A DNA stretch of 64,000 nt from Struthio camelus. Taxonomy: Eukaryota > Chordata > Aves > Struthioniformes > Struthionidae. This document shows positions 23,727-33,825 of this stretch, in pieces; the first letter of the stretch is position 1; each line of letters begins with the position of its first letter. Made by a program: the position numbers and the translations under genes. The notes under the pieces were generated by a model. It did not search any database. It worked only from the letters and a program-made list of their open reading frames with translations, and was not told the origin of the DNA. The stretch spans positions 681,501 to 745,500 of the forward strand of contig NC_090953.1 in assembly GCF_040807025.1 (NCBI RefSeq), written 5' to 3'.

Positions 23727-26539
23727 CCCTGTCCTGCACCTCAGCACGGGCGATGCCCACACCGCTTCTGCCCCTCTGCACAGCTCCCAGCCGTGGTCCC
23801 TGAGGGCTGGGGCTCCTGGCGTGCTCCCACCGCCACGTTACCGGCTCAGGGATGCTTGGCCAGGCCAGCGCATTTGGGGCAGACCGATGTGCGCCCTCGC
23901 TGGGATGTCCTGTGGCAGTCCCTGCAGCCCGGCTGTGCTGCCTTAGCCTCCCTGCACCCTGTGAGATGCAGCCCTGCTTCCCTGAGCACCTTGCAAGCTC
24001 TGGAGAAGCTGCAGGAACAGCCTGTGCTGTCTGAGGGCGCCCAGCCCTACGCCCCACCACGCTGCTCGGCTGCATGGAGCAGGGCTGGTCCAGCCGGCAC
24101 AAACCCCAGACCCTGGGCTGGAAACCCCAAGCTTGCAGCTTCAGCCCTCCCCACGCATCACTCCAGAAGGCTTGGTCTGGTCATTCTCCTGCCAAGCCCC
24201 TGTGTATCCCGCTCGGCTCTGCCCTGTGTGGGGCAGCAGGTTCCCATCGCCCCTGATGCCCTGTGGCATCACGCGCCTCGCGGCGGCTGGGCGGGCGATG
24301 GGGCAGGCTGGCCGCTGCTGGGCCGGGTTTCGGTGTGGCTCTATGGGCAAGAAGGGCCCTTGGCAGTGCCAGGCTCACGCTGGTCCCATGTGTGCACGTC
24401 CTGGGGGCTCTCAGCCGTGGGAGATCTGCTGCCTCCTGCAAGCTGTGCGCGGCTGCAGGAAGCACCAGACCACGGTGCTCAGCTCTTTGGGATGCTCCAG
24501 GGCCGGGAAGCCTGGCTGCACTTTGCAGGCTGGGGGAGCCTAGTGAGGGTATCAGGGAGGCAGCTGCTAGTCCAGGTTTCTCTCCTCCTGCTGCATCGAG
24601 GGCTGCTTTCTGGTGTGTTTTCTGCTGTGCTCTCCCCACCAGCCCTCCTCTGCCCCAGGGGATGTAGAGGAGTGCACAGCAAGGGGCCAGGGCCTTGCAG
24701 GTGTGTGACCCCAGCCACTCTCTGTCCCTGCCCTGAAAGGGCTGAGTCCTTCTTGCCAACGGAGTGAAGCCGTGGTGCTGGGAGAGGTGTGGGCAGCGGG
24801 CACAGGGGTCCTGGGTGAGGATGTGCTGCTGTGTGCGGAGCAGAGGAGGATGGAGCAGACACCCTCCCAGGACGCTGGAGCTTGCAGGAGGAGCATGCAG
24901 GAGAAGGGACAGCTTGCTGTACCTGTCCAGCAGCTCTGCTGGGTGCCCCAGATGTGTCCCCAGAGGTGCTGGAGGCACATAGCCCATGAACTCCTCCGGG
25001 CTCAGGCACGGTGCTTGTTCAGGGTCTGCTCCAGGAGATAAGCGGCCTGGGTGGAAGGCTGCCCATGTCAGGGGCTGGAGGGACCCCCGGGTCCCCTGTG
25101 GGGCTGGGGCCTGTGACCTCTCCCTGCAGCGAGGGGCCAGCTCTGACCCCACGTCCCAGCGCTGTCACGGCCCTGCCGCGCTCCAGCACTTGTCTAAACA
25201 CAGAGGGAGGTGGGAACCGGCTGCCCAGCGGGGCCGCAGAACTCATTACCCAGGAGCTCGTCAGCTAATGAGACCCAGGAGGGGGCCTGGGAAAGGGGCA
25301 AGGCAGGGCTGAGGGGCGAGCGCTCCAGGAGGCGGCCGGGCAGGGAAGGGGCGCCCGCGCGTGGGGCCGCCGGGCCGCGTGCCCCGGGCCGTGCCGATGG
25401 CCGTGGTGCGGAGCGCCCTGCCGCGCTCCCGGCTGCAGGCAGCCCGGCTCAGGGGGTGGTGTGCCGGCCGGCTGCTGTCCCTGCAAAGATGAGTCGGGTT
25501 TCTGAGCGTGGAAACGCTTTGCAGGGTCTGAGTTAGAGTCAGACACCAGCACGCTTGGACCTTGGACGGGAGAAGTGATGCAGCACTTCCTCTAGTGTAA
25601 GGGAGGGCAGGAGCGGGCAGTGAGAGCTGTTAACTCTGCAGTCCTTTATCCACTACGTTTGAAACGTTTGTAATGAGATAACTGCTGATTTAGCTGCCAG
25701 TGTCCTTATGATACCTAATAGAGGCTGCCTGGGCTGTCGCAAAGGTCCGTGGTGGTAGCCTTTAACAGGGCTCGGCTGGGCGGCGGGTGCAGGCAGCGGG
25801 TGACCCCTGCAGCGAGGTGCGCGGCGCACGTTTGCCCAGGCCCTGGCAGCGGCCCGGTTTGCAGCAGGGGGGTCAGGGACGCGCTTGGGGCTGCGCACGG
25901 GTCGGAGAGGAGAGCCGTGCCTCGCGGCCGTGGCTGGGTGCAGTGGTGGTGTGGCGGCAGGAAGGGCGAGAGGCAGGGGAGTCCCCAGCTGCCCGCGGCG
26001 TCCACGCCAGTGACCGGCTAGGGCTCAGATCGGCCCCAAGATGACCTGCAAAGGATGGTTTTGAAAGCCAACTGCCCTGTGCAGGCTGCCCGCCGGGCCC
26101 AACAGCACCCGGCGGGAGCGGGCTGCAGCCTGTGGCGGGGCGGCTGGCACGGGGCCGAGCCACGTTGTCCAGCCCCTGCCTCATCCTCCACCTCCTCCTG
26201 CCGAGGAGGGCGCGAGCACAGAAACTGCAGAGGTTCGGCTGGCTGGAGCGCACGGCCCAGGGCTGGCGATAAGCGCAGCCAGGCTTACCTCACAGCCGCC
26301 GTGCCATCGCCCCATGTTTCCGAGGATAACTTAATAACCGTCATGTGAGCGTTGGGAATCGTGAGCCCCATCAGTGACAAAGCCTTGGCTCATCCAGCGT
26401 TATCCCCAGCTCGGGGAGGAAAGTCCCTCCAACATGTCCCTGGGAGGAGCTGGCAGAGCCCGTGTGCCCCATGGCCAGCCCCACGCCCCACACAGCCTGG
26501 TTGCCTGTGCCCAGCCCCGTGCCCCCTGCCCACCTCAGT

Positions 26540-26690
26540 TCCCCTGCCCAGCTCCATGCCCCACACCCAGCCCTGCGCCCACTCCATGCCCCACACCCAG
26601 CCCTGCGCCCACTCCATGCCCCATGCCCAGCTCCATGCCCCACACCCAGCCCTGCGCCCACTCCATGCCCCATGCCCAGCAGCTCTGTGC
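26540..26690. repeat. Minisatellite, 30-bp unit, about 5 copies
   Basis: Tandem copies of a C-rich unit of about 30 bp, of the type ccatgccccacacccagccc then tgcgcccact. Some copies have ccatgcccagct in the middle. It lies between the MESP genes. Confidence 0.85.
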
Positions 26691-26867
26691 TCTGCACGCA
26701 GCCCCGTGCCCAGCTTCGTGCCCCACGCTCAGCTCAGTTCCCTATGCCCTGCTCGCTGCCCCACGGCTGGCTCCCTGCCCCTCCAGGGTCCCTGTCTGCG
26801 GGTTTCCATGTGGACCTGCTAGGGGAAATCGTGGGCTGAGCGTGCCCCCTCATGGGGGGGAGTCAGG

Positions 26868-27165
26868 CACACTGCTGTGTCCCCAGGGGCTGTGCACACC
26901 TGGTGACATGGGGGGCTGTGCACACTGCTGTGTCCCCAGGGGCTGTGCACACCCGGTGACAGGGGGGGCTGTGCACACTGCTGTATCCCCAGGGGCTGTG
27001 CACACCTGGTGACACAGGGGGCTGTGCACACTGCTGTGTCCCAGGGGACTGTGCACACCCGGTGACAGAGGGGGCTGTGCACACTGCTGTGTCCCAGGGG
27101 ACTGTGCACACCCGGTGACATGGGGGGCTGTGCACACTGCTGTGCTACAAGGGGACTGCCTACAC
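26868..27165. repeat. Minisatellite, 53-bp unit, 5.6 copies
   Basis: The phrase cacactgctg recurs at 26868, 26921, 26974, 27027, 27080 and 27133, an exact 53-bp period. Each unit contains two gctgtgcacac blocks and a ggtgaca. Some units carry CACACCT, the core of a T-box site. It lies about 0.8-1.1 kb upstream of the plus MESP start. Confidence 0.95.
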
Positions 27166-27591
27166 CTGCACGTTGGGGGCTGTGCGGGCTGCCCCCCGGG
27201 CGGCGGCTGCCTGCGGCACGGGCCCTGCGCAGCGTGCCGGGCCCGCAGCCTGCGTTTGGGGAGCGGGTCCCCCCCGCCCCTTCCCGCGCACCCCGCTCCC
27301 TGCTCTGTTTTCCTTGCGCGCCGCAGCGCTGCGTTTCCCTGGAAACCTTCACAGCAGCGGCGGGGAGCGACACCTGCGGGGGCCTGGGAACGCGGCGGGG
27401 GGCCCCCTCCCAGCCCCGGCGCCCCGGTGAGGGGCGTGCTTGGCCGGGGGCCGTGCCCCCCGGGCTGCTCCGTCCCGTGCGGGCTGCTGCGGGCTGCGCC
27501 GGGGCCGGGGCGCCCCTCGCCGGGGCTGCGGGGCTGCGCGGGCTGTGCCGGCGGGGGCTCCGGCGGGGCCGCTCGGCCCAGCAGGCGTCAG

Positions 27592-27624
27592 GGCTCATTA
27601 GTGGGAGCGTGTGAAACGCTATTA
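27592..27624 (+). promoter_or_regulatory. Candidate upstream element of plus MESP
   Basis: A short AT-richer patch in very GC-rich DNA, about 380 nt before the ATG. It contains CTCATTA, GTGGGAG (one base from the RBPJ core) and CGTGTGAA at 27608-27615. CGTGTGAA sits inside an inverted AGCGT...ACGCT repeat. The minus gene also has a CGTGTGAA upstream. Function is inferred. Confidence 0.3.
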
Positions 27625-27930
27625 GCGGGGGCTGCGGGGGGGCCGGGGCGCTTCACCCTCCGCCGTGGCCCGCGGCGGCGGGGGAGCGCGGCCCCACTCG
27701 CGGGTCGGTCCCGCGCGGCCCCGCCGGACCAGGGTGCGTGTCCGGGCCGGGGGGTCGGGGGGCCGGGGGGCGGGAAGGGGGGGTCGCCGTCGGGGAGTGG
27801 GGGGGGGCGACAGCCTCGCAGCGCCGGGGTAAAAATTCGTCACCAGCGTGTTCAAAGGCTGGCGACCCCCCCCCGCCCGCCCGCCCCCGGCCTTTGAAGT
27901 GCTGCCGACGCCGGCCGGCCGAGGTGCCAC

Positions 27931-27955
27931 TTCACACCTCCGGGCCGGCATAAAG
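27931..27955 (+). promoter_or_regulatory. T-box site and TATA box of the plus MESP gene
   Basis: TTCACACCT at 27931-27939 is followed after 9 nt by CATAAAG at 27949-27955. The start ATG at 27992 is 37 nt further on. The core promoter from TTCACACCT to the ATG is clearly homologous to that of the minus gene. Confidence 0.65.
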
Positions 27956-27991
27956 CCGGGGCCGCCGGGGCTGCCGGCACACGGCCCCGCC

Positions 27992-29510
27992 ATGGCAGCG
28001 CCGGCCCTGCCGCTGCTCGGCGCCTGGGGCCGCCCCGGCGACGCCGACGGCTACAGCAGCAGCAGCAGCAGCAGCAGCAGCTCGTCCGCCGCCTCGCCGG
28101 ACTCCTGCGGCCGCTCGCCGCCCTACGCGGCCCGCGGGCCCCGCCACGGCCCCGGCTCCGGCTCCAGCTCCGGCCCCGGCCCCGGCAGGAAGGGCGCCCG
28201 GGGGCCCGTCGGGGGCCAGCGGCAGAGCGCCAGCGAGCGGGAGAAGCTGCGCATGAGGCAGCTGGCGCGGGCGCTGCACACGCTGCGGCGCTACCTGCCG
28301 CCCGCGCTGGCGCCGGCGGGCCAGAGCCTCACCAAGGTGGAGACGCTGCGCCTCGCCGCCCGCTACATCGGGCACCTCTCGGCGCTGCTGGGGCTGGGCG
28401 AGGAGGGGCCGGCGCGGCGCCGGGGGGCGGCCGCCCGCCGCTGCCCGCTCTGCCCGCCGGGGCTGGGCTGCTGCCGGCCCCCGCCGCCCTGCGGCCCGGC
28501 GGCCGGGACCCCCGCGGGGCTGGACGGGGCGCCTGGCGTGGGGACGGGCGCCTGGGCATCGCCGCCCTGCGGTCGAGCAGCCGGGACCCCCGCGGGGCTG
28601 GACGGGGCGCCCGGCGTGGGGACGGGCCCCTGGGCATCGCCGCCCTGTGGCCCGGCAGCCGGGACCCCCGTGGGGCTGGATGGGGCGCCCGGCGTGGGGA
28701 CGGGCGCCTGGGCATCGCCACCTTGCAGCCCTGTGGCCGAGACCCCCGTGGGGCTGGACGGGGCGCCCGGCGTGGGGACGGGCGCTTGGGCATCGCTGCC
28801 CTGCGGCCCCATGGCTGGGACCCCTCCGGGACTGGACGGGGCTCTCGTCGTCGACGTGTCCTCCTGGCTGTCCCCTCCTCACTGCGCAGGGGCAGGGAGC
28901 CCCCCGGAGCCCCCCCGCGACCCTCTCCTGGAGGCAGGGCTGACGTTGCCGGAGTTTGCGGATGCAGGGATGGTCACCCAGGTATGTGCACTCTGTCACG
29001 TGGTGGGACAAGCCCTGATGTCCTTCCCTGTGTGGGGCTGACGAGGGGCTGGGCTCAGTCTTGGAGTGCCTGTGGCCTCCCCTTGGGGCTGTGCGGGAGG
29101 CTGGTGCTGGGGCGATGGCAATGTCACCTGGGGATGGGCACCGAAAAGCATTCCCCTCCTCGATGAGACGGGTGCTGAGCCTGCAGCGGGCACCTGCTGG
29201 GTGCTCGCTCCTGCAGCCTGCTCCGATCCTCCCTGGCGGCTCCCCCGTGTGTTTGCTGGGGTCTCCGCTGGCAGGATGGACTTGAGGCCACAGAGTGGCT
29301 TGGTCCTGACCAGGTGCCGTCCTGGTGGGTGGCTCTGGGCTTTGCTGGTCTGTCCTCCTGCTGCCCTCAGGAGACCCCTGGGACCCTGCCCCGAACCCCC
29401 TGCACTGGCCAGGCCCCCATCTCACCTATCCCTCTGCTTCCCTGCAGGACCTCTCTGCGGATCTGCTCTCACTCTTGGAGGCTCTGCTCCCGTTGCAGCC
29501 CCAGGACTGA
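27992..29510 (+). CDS. MESP1: MESP-family bHLH factor, plus copy (MESP1 position)
   Basis: Mesoderm posterior bHLH transcription factor of 350 residues. Exon 1 is 27992-28981 (330 codons) and ends CAG before gtatgt. Exon 2 is 29448-29510 (20 codons plus stop) after ctgcag and encodes DLSADLLSLLEALLPLQPQD, comparable to the DVLALLE...PL end of human MESP1. The N-terminus holds 11 consecutive Ser (residues 22-32, nine AGC codons then TCG TCC). The bHLH spans about 76-131 and the family CPXCP motif follows as RRCPLCP. Five 26-residue repeats then run to an acidic and hydrophobic tail. The start was chosen for its good context (cgccATGg) and its position 37 nt after the TATA-like box. The symbol follows the position farther from ANPEP; gene conversion makes sequence-based naming unsafe. 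Confidence 0.9.
28490..28880 (+). repeat. Coding minisatellite in plus MESP, 78-bp unit, 5 copies
   Basis: The same 26-residue in-frame repeat as in the minus MESP gene, here with five units. The last is the divergent CGPMAGTPPGLDGALVVD type. All non-repeat flanks align with the minus copy without gaps, so the length difference of the two genes (156 bp) equals exactly two units. Confidence 0.93.
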
Positions 29511-29755
29511 CCCGTTCTTGCCCGGGACTCTGGGGCGAACTCCTGGCTCCCCGGGGCTGGAGCCCCGGACGCCGCGTGGCTTCGTGGTGCACCAAGCAGC
29601 TGCGTGCAGCTCTGCGGTTTCGGGGGATGCGTGTCCCCTCTTGGACATTTTGGGGGGTGGTGGGGACAAGGAGCCTCTTGCGCAAGCCCTGATCTATGCT
29701 GGATGTGCTGGGGATGGCGGCGGTTGTACATAAATAAACCCTTGTGCCTATGCTG
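29511..29755 (+). other. Plus MESP 3' UTR with poly(A) signal
   Basis: Short untranslated region after the TGA at 29508-29510, with AATAAA at 29733-29738. A minisatellite begins about 38 nt after the signal. Confidence 0.75.
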
Positions 29756-29775
29756 TGTGTTACCTCCGTCCCCGC

Positions 29776-30135
29776 AGCGGGGGCCGGGCGCAGGGCATGG
29801 CCGGGGTGCAGCGTGCCTGCAGCGGGGGCCGGGCGCAGGGCACGGCCGGGGTGCAGCGTCCCCGCAGCGGGGGCCGGGCGCAGGGCACGGCCGGGGTGCA
29901 GCGTGCCCGCAGTGGGGGCCGGGCGCAGGGCACGGCCGGGGTGCAGCGTGCCCGCAGCGGGGGCCGGGCGCAGGGCACAGCCGGGGTGCAGCGTGCCCGC
30001 AGCGGGGGCCGGGCGCAGGGCACGGCTGGGGTGCAGCATGCCCGCAGCGGGGGCCGGGCGCAGGGCACGGCCGGGGTGCAGCGTCCCCGCAGTGGGAGCC
30101 AGGCGCAGGGCACGGCCGGGGTGCAGCGTGCCCGA
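29776..30135. repeat. Minisatellite, 45-bp unit, 8 copies
   Basis: The phrase agcgggggcc recurs every 45 bp from 29776 to 30091 (the last copy reads agtgggagcc). Copies differ by a few bases. The unit is a multiple of 3 and lacks stops in several frames, which produces long spurious ORFs on both strands. Confidence 0.95.
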
Positions 30136-31915
30136 GTCCCCGTGGCAGCCCCGGCGAGCAGCTTGGGGCAGGGAGGGGGCCGGAGAGGCCGGAGGAGGCA
30201 GCGCTCTGCAGCAGGGCACAGGAGGGGGCAGGGGCGCTGGGCACTGTCGCGGAGTCGCCGGGGGGCCGTGCAGCTGCGGCCAGGCGGGAGGCTGCAGCGC
30301 GGCAGGACCGCATCTGGGAAAGCAATCGCTGGGAGGTATCAGGAGAGACACCTCCTTCCCCGGGCCATCTTCCGGCCCCGGGGGGGGTTAGGGCCTCCCC
30401 AGACCCCCAGCTGGTGGGGCAGGGGCTGTGTCCCACCCCCCCAGCTGCCCGGAGGGAGAGCGCGTGCGCGGGGGGCTGCAGGGGGTCCGCCCCCTCCCGC
30501 GCTGCCCGCAGTGATGGGCTGCCCATGGGGTGCAGGGCCTGCACCGGGGCCGGGGCGGCTGCGGGGTCCCTTGCGGGGACCCGTCAAAGGGCCTGACAGC
30601 CAGGCGCTAATGTGCCGGGGGGGCCCTTCTCCTCCCCTCCAGGGCCTCTGGGGCAGGGGGTCTGCAGGGCTAATGAGCCCCATTTATCTGTGAAATGACT
30701 TGCTAATAACGTTAATTCCTTCTGCGGGAGGGGGGACAGAGTCTTTGAGATGCAAAAGAGGCATGTCCCCCTCCCCCAGGCTACAGCTGGGGGGGGGGGG
30801 AACACGCTCTGGCCATGGGGACGGCCACGGGCTGCGGGGCAGGGTCCCGTGGGTCGCAGCAAACGATGCGTGCAGAGCGATGCCCACCGCGCGCCCTGCG
30901 AACCGGGGCTCCCGAGGCTCCTGCTCTGCAGCCGGACCCCCCGCCCGAGCCCCGGCCGGGCCTGGGCAGCCGGACCGCCGAGCTGACCGGCGCGGATTCC
31001 ACCGTGGGGGCGAGGGGCCGCGCAGGCTGGCTCCGGGCCGCAGAGGGGTGGCGTGCGGGGCAGGGAGCCGCGCTGCCCACCAGGCTTGGGGGCCTGGCAG
31101 CAGCGATCGCAGCCCTCCGCCGGCAGTGCGTGCCGCAGCGCCTAGCCCAGGGCTGCCGTGCTGGGGCCGGTCCTTCCCCCGGGCTGCGGGCCTGGCCCAG
31201 GCTGGGGGGCTCCTTCACAGGGCTGCAGGGCATTTCCCTGGCTTCCTGGCCCCCCGCGCCTTGGACGTGCATCACCCTGCCCGGGGAAGGGGCTTTCCTG
31301 GGGGGCAGCAGCACAAGGTGCCACCCCAGCCCCACCTTGCAGAAGGCTTCAGGCTTGAGGGGGACTTGTCTTCCCATTCAGCTTCCCAGAGGGATTTGGG
31401 ATGACCCTGTGCAGTGGGGGTGGTGGATGGAGCAGGACAGAGCTGTGTGCTGTGGGATGGGGGCACTCGGAGAGACCGTGTGGCAGAGGGGTGGGTGTGG
31501 ATGTGGGTGTGGATGCATGTGTGCACACACGCGTGCCCTGGCGTGTGTGTGCATGAACGTGCACTCGAGCCTCTGCACGCATGTGTGTGTGTGTTTGTGC
31601 TGGTGGGTGGCGCAGGGGTAAAGGAGCAAGACGTTCCAGGCGGGCTGGTTACGTCAAGGAGCAACCTGAGCTACCAAGGGCATCCCATCGATCGCCTGCT
31701 GTGCCTGGCCAGGGACAGGAGCGGAGGTGGCTGCAGGCGGCAGAGCGACGGCAGCTCCTGCCCCGCTCCCCGCTCTCCCAGCGGCGGGTGCGGTGCTCTT
31801 CCTCCGCGCTCGGCAAGCTGGGCCGCCGGCCGGCCGGCTCGCTGCGGCTGGGCACGGCGCTGATGCGGGAGCCCTCGGAGCGGAGAGGCGGGAGAGCGTG
31901 AGCAGCAGCTGGGAC
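30136..31915. other. MESP-GNRHR intergenic region
   Basis: GC-rich DNA with a TG-rich alternating stretch at about 31495-31605. A CRE-like TTACGTCA lies at 31649-31656, about 260 nt before the proposed receptor start; GnRH receptor promoters in mammals use AP-1 and CRE-type sites, so it is a candidate only. No gene was recognised. Confidence 0.4.
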
Positions 31916-33825
31916 ATGGCCCACTTCAGCGGAGGAGCTGGGCTGCAGGCTGCGGCCGGAGGTGAGGTGGGTGCGGGGAAGGGGGCGCCCGGTCCCACGG
32001 AGCCGCTTGCATCGGGCTCTCCGTCCCTGGTGCAGGACCAGGAGGGGTGCTCCGGGGTGGGCAATGGGCCGGGCAGCGGGAATGGGGTCAGCTGAGGCCA
32101 TCTCCCTCGGACCCCCAGCTCTGCGGGGCCGGGGGAGCAGGGGCGCGAGGCGGAGCTGCAGACGGGAAAGCGGTGAGCTGGGGCGAGGGTCCCCGGGGCA
32201 GCCGGGAGCAGGGGGACGGGGGCTGCCTCTCCTCCCGTGCTGAGGGTCACCGTGCTGCCCTGGAGCCCCAGACCCGCCGGACAGGCCCGGGTCGGGGCTG
32301 GCCCGGCGCTGACGCTGCCTGTCGCGGCAGGAGGGAGCCGGCAGGACCCCGAGCCCGCGCTGGGGAACGGCAGCGGGGCGGCCGGCGCGGCGCCCTGCGG
32401 CAGCCTGTCCCCTCCGGAGAGGGGCTGCGCCTGGAGCCCCTGGCCCAACAGCAGCGAGGAGGCCCTGCGCCTGCCCACCTTCTCCCCCGCCGCCCAGGCC
32501 CGCGTGGCCATCACCTTCGCCCTCTTCGCCCTGGCCGCCGGCTGCAACCTGGCGGTGCTGCGGGCGGCCGGGGGCCGGCGGCGCGGCCGGCGCTCCCACA
32601 TCCGGGTGCTGCTGCTGCACCTGGCGGCGGCCGACCTGCTGGTGACGGTGGTGGTGATGCCGCTGGACGCCGTCTGGAACATCACCGTGCAGTGGCGGGC
32701 GGGCGACCTGGCCTGCCGCCTCCTCATGTACCTCAAGCTGCTGGCCATGTACGCCTCCGCCTTCGTCACCGTGGTCATCAGCCTGGACCGGCAGGCCGCC
32801 ATCCTGCGCCCGCTGGCCATCGCCCGCGCCCGGAGGAGGAACCAGCTCATGCTCTACGCCGCCTGGCTGCTCAGCGCCGGCCTCTCTGTGCCGCAGGTAC
32901 CCCCCTCGCGCCCCGCTCCTGCCCGCGCCCCGGACTCCTCGTGCCGTGCCCGGGCATTGCAGTATCGAGGCAGGGTCCCCGCGGCCCTGCGGAGAGGCCG
33001 CCGGCCCATCCGTGCTCTGCTTCCAGCTGTTCCTCTTCCACACGGTGACCGTCCGCGCCCCGCGCAACTTCACGCAGTGCACCACGCGGGGCAGCTTCGC
33101 CCGGCCCTGGCACGAGACCCTCTACAACATGCTCAGCTTCGCCTGCCTCTTCCTGCTGCCGCTGCTGGTCATGGTGTGCTGCTACGCCCGCATCCTCCTG
33201 GAGATCTCCCGGCGCATGGGCTCCAGCCTCTGTGAGCGTCGGGGGCTTTGCAGGCTCCTGGGACGGGGGGAGCCGGGGAGGCAAAGCCATGGCAAAGGCT
33301 AAGCGGGGACCCCCGGCCCTTCCTCGTGGGCGTGCGGTCCCCGGCCCGGCCCGCTGGCTAAGCCGGCGGTGCTGCTGCGTTTCAGTCTCCTCCAGGGACA
33401 CGTCCCTGCGGTGCTCCAGGAACAACATCCCGCGGGCACGGCTGCGCACGCTGAAGATGAGCCTGGTCATCGTCTCGTCCTTCATCCTCTGCTGGACCCC
33501 CTACTACCTGCTGGGGCTGTGGTACTGGTTCTGCCCGCGGGCCATGGAGAAGAGGGTCTCGCAGTCCCTCAGCCACATCCTCTTCATCTTCGGCCTCTTC
33601 AACGCCTGCCTGGACCCCATCACCTACGGGCTCTTCACCATCCCCTTCCAGAGGGGCGCGGGCTGCGGCTGCCCCTGCGGGCAGGGCCCCGCGCCAGAGC
33701 CGCCCTCCCCGGCCACGGGCTCCTTCCGCTGCTCTGCCTCCTCCCTGCGGGCCAAGCGGCGGCAGGAGGTGCCGGGGCCGGTGGCCGGGGCCGGGGCCGG
33801 CGCCTGCGAGAGCGGCTCTCTGTGA
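31916..33825 (+). CDS. GNRHR: GnRH receptor, non-mammalian type with C-terminal tail
   Basis: Class A G-protein-coupled receptor for gonadotropin-releasing hormone, 418 residues. Exons: 31916-31961, 32331-32896, 33027-33231, 33386-33825, all GT-AG with matching phases. The last two junctions fall as in other GnRH receptors (after TM4 at SVPQ, then after the third loop). TM1 is about 74-97. D117 in TM2 and DPITY (349-353) in TM7 give the Asp/Asp pair of non-mammalian receptors, where mammalian type I has Asn/Asp. DRQ (168-170) replaces DRY. CWTPYY (308-313) marks TM6. N-glycosylation sites include N28, N55, N132 and N218. C144 and C222 can form the extracellular disulfide. A cytoplasmic tail of about 60 residues (359-418) is present, which mammalian type I lacks. 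The first coding exon (15 codons) is inferred from phase and the ATG; a start inside exon 2's upstream frame (32237) is the alternative. Confidence 0.88.

Larger units (their letters stand above)
23727..27330. other. Inter-MESP region
   Basis: The shared upstream region of the two divergent MESP genes. It contains a canonical RBPJ core GTGGGAA at 25210-25216 and an inverted repeat CTCATTA (25242-25248) / TAATGAG (25266-25272). A low-GC island at about 25600-25770 has the palindrome ACGTTTGAAACGT at 25655-25667. Two minisatellites follow. No coding gene was recognised; the 794-codon frame at 22383-24767 is an antisense shadow of the MESP repeats. Confidence 0.5.

Noticed and set aside
22383-24767. 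794-codon open frame on the plus strand
   Set aside because: It is antisense to the minus MESP exon. The 78-bp repeat lacks stops in several frames, and the translation is low-complexity Ala/Pro/Gly with no family match.
27932-29425. 497-codon open frame on the minus strand
   Set aside because: It is antisense to the plus MESP exon 1 and arises from the same stop-free repeat.
29422-30693. Long repeat proteins encoded by the 45-bp minisatellite
   Set aside because: Open in several frames on both strands simply because the unit is a stop-free multiple of three. It lies past the MESP poly(A) signal.
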